NCBI GenBank assembly: GCA_019308655.1
Contig: JAFDHS010000074.1
Location: forward strand, 1 to 6,503
Direction: 5' to 3'
Length of the DNA: 6,503 nt
Source: Deltaproteobacteria bacterium
Lineage (GTDB): Bacteria > Desulfobacterota > Desulfobacteria > Desulfobacterales > JAFDHS01
Of this stretch, positions 6,039 to 6,503 are shown piece by piece (the first letter of the stretch is position 1; each line of letters opens with the position of its first letter). A model generated the notes under the pieces. The model saw only the letters and a program-made list of their open reading frames with translations, was not told where the DNA came from and searched no databases. A program made the position numbers and the translations under genes.

Positions 6039-6503
6039 TTAACCGGGAATCACATCGAGCGCATCCTGAATATGTTTGCAGAATATGTCAATGATACCCG
6101 GCCGAAGTCCAAGTCCCTCTTTGAGTGCTGAAACTGCAATGTTTTCTTGTTCAAAAGCGGTTTTCCAGGAATCTTCCTCTCCTGTAAGATCTTCCTGAAA
6201 ATGGACCCCTGCAACCAGCATAAAAGGAACCATGTGTACTTTTTTAAACCCCGATTTTTTTACGGACGCAACAATCGCTTCCATTGAAGGCGTTCCTTCT
6301 TCAACCATACCCATGTATATGCCCGGACCGTATTTTTCCTGAAACATATGATGAAACGCAAGATATGACGACCAACTTGCATGATCCGTACCGTGCCCGA
6401 CTACGACAATGGCTTCGCCCGAATTTTGAGGAAAAGAAGACCACAAGTCTTTCATCACCGCCTGATAATCTTCCGGGGAATACAAAAGCGGAAGGCCCAT
6501 GGC
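6039..6503 (-). CDS. cbiK: Sirohydrochlorin cobaltochelatase CbiK, C-terminal part (start lies outside the window)
   Basis: About 154 C-terminal residues of a class II chelatase that inserts Co2+ (in sulfate reducers sometimes Fe2+) into sirohydrochlorin on the early-insertion, anaerobic cobalamin route. The frame stays open to the window edge (Ala codon at 6503), so the ATG at 6500 is internal. MGLPLLYSPEDYQAVM matches, from memory, the GVPLLSSHNDY region of the Salmonella enzyme. Counting from that Met, the metal-binding histidine lies in VVVGHG (residue 36), and the second in PFMLVAGVH (residue 100), followed by the typical acidic loop and DSWK (110-113). These correspond to the two catalytic histidines of Salmonella CbiK. 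The first half, with the catalytic Glu and any export signal, is not visible, so a periplasmic CbiK-P type cannot be told from the cytoplasmic one. It is on the same strand as gspG but separated from it by 329 bases. Confidence 0.92.
   Translation of the reverse strand, partial: AMGLPLLYSPEDYQAVMKDLWSSFPQNSGEAIVVVGHGTDHASWSSYLAFHHMFQEKYGPGIYMGMVEEGTPSMEAIVASVKKSGFKKVHMVPFMLVAGVHFQEDLTGEEDSWKTAFEQENIAVSALKEGLGLRPGIIDIFCKHIQDALDVIPG

Noticed and set aside
6009..6046. Possible intrinsic terminator at the end of cbiK (CCGG and A5/T5 arms)
   Set aside because: The stem is interrupted by a 2x2 mismatch, the loop is about 16 bases, and no U-tract follows on the minus strand.

Overview
The window carries one long minus-strand cluster for the periplasmic and inner-membrane parts of a type II secretion system (T2SS). 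In transcription order it reads gspG, gspH, gspI, gspJ, gspK, gspL, gspM and the start of gspN, which runs off the left edge. At the right edge, also on the minus strand, lies the C-terminal half of a cobaltochelatase of the CbiK family. The DNA is AT-rich. The GspN type seen here and a CbiK-type chelatase beside a T2SS both fit an anaerobic deltaproteobacterium (Desulfobacterota, for example a Desulfobacterales sulfate reducer). That placement is inference from gene content, not proof.

Layout from right to left, following transcription. 6503-6039 is cbiK, lacking its N-terminus. 6038-5710 is a 329-base gap holding a good sigma70-like promoter (-35 TTGAAA, 17-base spacer, -10 TATAAA) for the gsp genes. 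5709-5196 is gspG, disrupted near its 5' end. 5199-2341 holds gspH, gspI, gspJ and gspK, the four minor pseudopilins, with short overlaps or gaps except where noted. 2248-773 is gspL, 728-201 is gspM and 161-1 is the start of gspN. GspG builds the pseudopilus shaft, GspH-I-J-K form its tip, GspL and GspM form the inner-membrane platform linking to the GspE ATPase, and GspN is an accessory envelope protein. GspD, GspE and GspF are not in the window.

The main oddity is a perfect 58-bp tandem duplication (5573-5630 and 5631-5688) covering the prepilin leader and start of the hydrophobic helix of gspG. Because 58 is not a multiple of 3, the frame that starts at the well-placed ATG (5709, with a GGAG ribosome binding site) ends after 27 codons. 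A second frame opens at a TTG (5639) created by the junction, overlaps the first by 14 bases, and again encodes a complete prepilin leader. Its predicted mature GspG is identical to that of the one-copy gene. This may be a real coupled-restart arrangement or copy-number switch, a recent mutation, or an assembly artefact. A second unexplained structure is an 18-bp, almost perfect AT-rich stem-loop between gspJ and gspK that includes the gspJ stop codon.
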